Below are positions 62,234-64,000 of a stretch of DNA of 64,000 bases, one piece after another; position 1 is the first letter of the stretch; the number at the start of each line of letters is the position of its first letter. The notes beneath the pieces are model-generated. The model had not been told where the DNA came from, searched no databases, and saw only the letters and a list, made by a program, of their open reading frames with translations. Source of the DNA: Bin87 sp965243255 (GTDB lineage: Bacteria > Chloroflexota > Dehalococcoidia > Lucifugimonadales > UBA3495); contig CBDEUH010000004.1 in the NCBI GenBank assembly GCA_965243255.1, positions 1,674,001 to 1,738,000 on the forward strand, read 5' to 3'. Position numbers and translations under genes: made by a program.

Positions 62234-64000
62234 TTGCGCAACCGTTTGCGCCTCAACGCCATCGCCGCGCTGACGCTAGTCGTCACGGTGGCCGCATTGG
62301 TACCGCAGCCAGCAGAGACCGCTGGCGACCCCGCCTGTCCCAGTTCGTGGCCGTCGGAAGCTCAAGGCGGAAGCGTGGTGGACTATGGGCACGGCGTCAT
62401 TGAATACTCGGACTTCTATACCGATTCAAGCGATGAGCGATGGTTCGTCATCCGCAGCTCCGACAGCAACGGCTACACGATAGTCCGGGCCTACCCGGCC
62501 AGCGCTGACGGCGACGGCTACGTTGAGGGCGCTTCCCACGAGACTTGCTACCTGCTGGTGCGCCGACCCGGCGACGGGGAGGACGCCGCGAAGCCCCAGC
62601 AGATTACTTTCCTCATTGACAACGAGGAGCCCACGGGCGGAACGAGCCTGCATTGCAGTCAACTGGACTACTCCATCGGCCGGCCGGGTGGAACCCTCAC
62701 CTATGCCACCACCGAGGGACCGCAGACTTTCAACCTTGCCCTTGCCAATGATGCCCCATCAGTTGGCTTTTTGTCCTACCTCTTTGAGGGGCTGACTACG
62801 ATATCGCCGTGCACCGGCCAGGTGGAGCCGTCGCTGGCGCAGTGGTGGCAGAGCTCAGGGAACGGATTGACCTGGACGTTCCACCTGCGACGGGATGTGC
62901 TATGGCACGACGGAAGGCCCTTCACCGCCCACGATGTCGTGTTCACCTTTGACCGCATCATCAAAAACTACGACCCAGGCGCGCGCGCCTTGTTCCCAGG
63001 TATCAGGGTTGTAGCGCTGGACGACTACCGGGTCCGGTTTGTACTGTCCGGGCCATCGCCGACCTTCCTGCGGAACATGGGCACTGCAATCTATCCCAGG
63101 CACATCCTGGAGCCTTACGTGAGCGCCGGAACCTTCTCCGAGACTTGGGATGTCAACACCAACCCGTCGGAAGTGATTGGCACCGGGCCTTTCACCATCC
63201 AGACCTACGTTCCGGGCGTCAGCCTGACGCTGGTGCGCAACCCGAACTATTGGCTCAAGGACGATGAGGGCAATTCCCTACCCTATCTGGACGGTATCCG
63301 CTTCATTTTCGTGAGCAGCTTTGCTGCCGAGCTGGCTCGGTTCCGAGCCGGCCAAACTGACGTGCACGGGGTGCTGGCCGAAGAGTTCGGGGCGCTGAAG
63401 CCGCTGGAGGAAGCGGAGGACTTCACCATTTACGAGCGGGGCCCCGGTTTCGGAACGTCTTTCCTGGCCTTTAACATGAACCCCGGCCAAAACGCCGCCG
63501 GAGAGGATTACGTAGCCCCGGAGCGGTTGCGGTGGTTCACCACCAAGGAGTTCCGCCAGGCCGTGGCCTATAGCATGGACAAGGCCCGGATTATCGATGA
63601 AGTGCAGCACGGCCGGGGCGAGCCGCAGTGGGCTTCCATCAGCCCGGCGGCCGGGGAATTCCACAATCCCAACGTGCGCCGGTATGAGTACGACCTTGAC
63701 CGCGCCAACGCCCTACTGGACGGGCTGGGCTGGACCGACAGGGACAACGACGGAATCCGGGAAGACGGCTCCGGAAACAAGATCTCGTTTACCCTGGCCA
63801 CCCCAGCCGCCTGCAGCACTTGCGAACAAATGGGAACGATTATTCACGACGATATGGAAGACATCGGTCTAGAGGTGGACCACCAACAAATCGAATTTCG
63901 CCGTCTTGTGCCGCAACTCACCGCGACCTACGATTGGCACTCGGTGATAATTGGCCTCGGCGGTGGGCCGGACCCCGGTGGGGGTTTCGACGTGTGGCAC
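62234..64000 (+). CDS. Peptide ABC receptor (SBP family 5), partial, with an extra N-terminal domain
   Basis: The first 589 residues are in the window; the end lies beyond the right edge. A TTG start at 62234 follows GGAGGT by five bases. Residues 1-30 are a Sec-type signal (RLRLNAIAALTLVVTVAALV, cleaved after ETA). There is no lipobox cysteine, so it is secreted rather than lipidated. About 120 residues of a beta-rich, cysteine-containing domain of unknown type come next. The family 5 domain then begins at IGRPGGTLTYATTEGPQTFN. WTFHLRRDVLWHDGRPFTAH and EFRQAVAYSMDKARIIDE are typical. A DRDNDGIRED loop may bind calcium. Confidence 0.85.
   Translation, partial: MRNRLRLNAIAALTLVVTVAALVPQPAETAGDPACPSSWPSEAQGGSVVDYGHGVIEYSDFYTDSSDERWFVIRSSDSNGYTIVRAYPASADGDGYVEGASHETCYLLVRRPGDGEDAAKPQQITFLIDNEEPTGGTSLHCSQLDYSIGRPGGTLTYATTEGPQTFNLALANDAPSVGFLSYLFEGLTTISPCTGQVEPSLAQWWQSSGNGLTWTFHLRRDVLWHDGRPFTAHDVVFTFDRIIKNYDPGARALFPGIRVVALDDYRVRFVLSGPSPTFLRNMGTAIYPRHILEPYVSAGTFSETWDVNTNPSEVIGTGPFTIQTYVPGVSLTLVRNPNYWLKDDEGNSLPYLDGIRFIFVSSFAAELARFRAGQTDVHGVLAEEFGALKPLEEAEDFTIYERGPGFGTSFLAFNMNPGQNAAGEDYVAPERLRWFTTKEFRQAVAYSMDKARIIDEVQHGRGEPQWASISPAAGEFHNPNVRRYEYDLDRANALLDGLGWTDRDNDGIREDGSGNKISFTLATPAACSTCEQMGTIIHDDMEDIGLEVDHQQIEFRRLVPQLTATYDWHSVIIGLGGGPDPGGGFDVWH

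Overview
The window is GC-rich, densely packed bacterial chromosome: 57 protein genes and one tRNA gene, with no intergenic gap above about 210 bases. I see no rRNA, CRISPR array, transposase, integrase or plasmid/phage hallmark. The gene mix suggests a free-living heterotroph of the Chloroflexota, possibly near the SAR202/Dehalococcoidia group. It includes several luciferase-like flavin monooxygenases, a Baeyer-Villiger-type monooxygenase, a GMC oxidoreductase, a type III CoA-transferase, many MFS exporters, a DUF1800/DUF1501 pair, and branched-chain amino acid and peptide ABC transporters with lipoprotein receptors. This assignment is inference from content; no 16S gene is present.

Layout. 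1-1507: a HAS-barrel protein and a HerA/DUF87-type ATPase (cut by the left edge). 1577-1754: tRNA-Asn with promoter and terminator. 1863-8300: a complete Liv ABC operon whose receptor gene encodes two fused receptor domains. 8378-12063 (minus): NHL-repeat protein, DUF1501, DUF1800. 12179-14023: acyl-CoA-dehydrogenase-like flavoprotein and a duplicated EthD-like protein. 14079-19047: a zinc-type regulon (Fur-family regulator with promoter and operator palindrome, ZnuA, ZnuC, ZnuB, and an MFS protein with histidine-rich ends). 19124-23954: cupin, CapA-like phosphoesterase, small SH3-like protein, haloacid dehalogenase-like HAD, MFS and VOC genes. 24039-27382 (minus): GMC oxidoreductase, a glutaredoxin-DinB fusion, and a PAC2 protein. 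27526-30275: DinB protein and two luciferase-like monooxygenases. 30265-42745 (minus): two MFS genes and two head-to-tail peptide (Opp/Dpp) transporter sets, only one of which carries ATPase genes. 42928-49987: membrane protein, cupin, MFS, flavin monooxygenase, APH-type kinase, lumazine synthase, AIM24-like protein, luciferase-like monooxygenase. 49984-58179: DUF4129, DUF58, TPR, PlsY-like, orphan DNA methyltransferase, CoA-transferase, inositol monophosphatase, Nudix. 58384-64000: gyrB, gamma-glutamyltransferase, and a peptide-binding protein cut by the right edge.

The most interesting item is the gene at 25033-25812 (minus). It reads as one 259-residue protein only if an in-frame UGA at 25765-25767 is decoded. 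That UGA stands exactly where glutaredoxins have the first cysteine of their CxxC site, giving UxxC. Ten nucleotides downstream starts a stem-loop with the size, spacing and G-rich apical loop of a bacterial SECIS element. I read it as a selenocysteine-containing glutaredoxin fused to a DinB-type domain, in an operon with a flavoprotein oxidase and next to a second, free-standing DinB gene.

Other themes are receptor genes followed by hairpins that could set receptor-to-permease ratios, a dispersed family of GTAGGGGCG palindromes, several genes whose -10 box sits 6-8 bases before the start codon (probable leaderless mRNAs), and convergent genes whose stop codons interlock.
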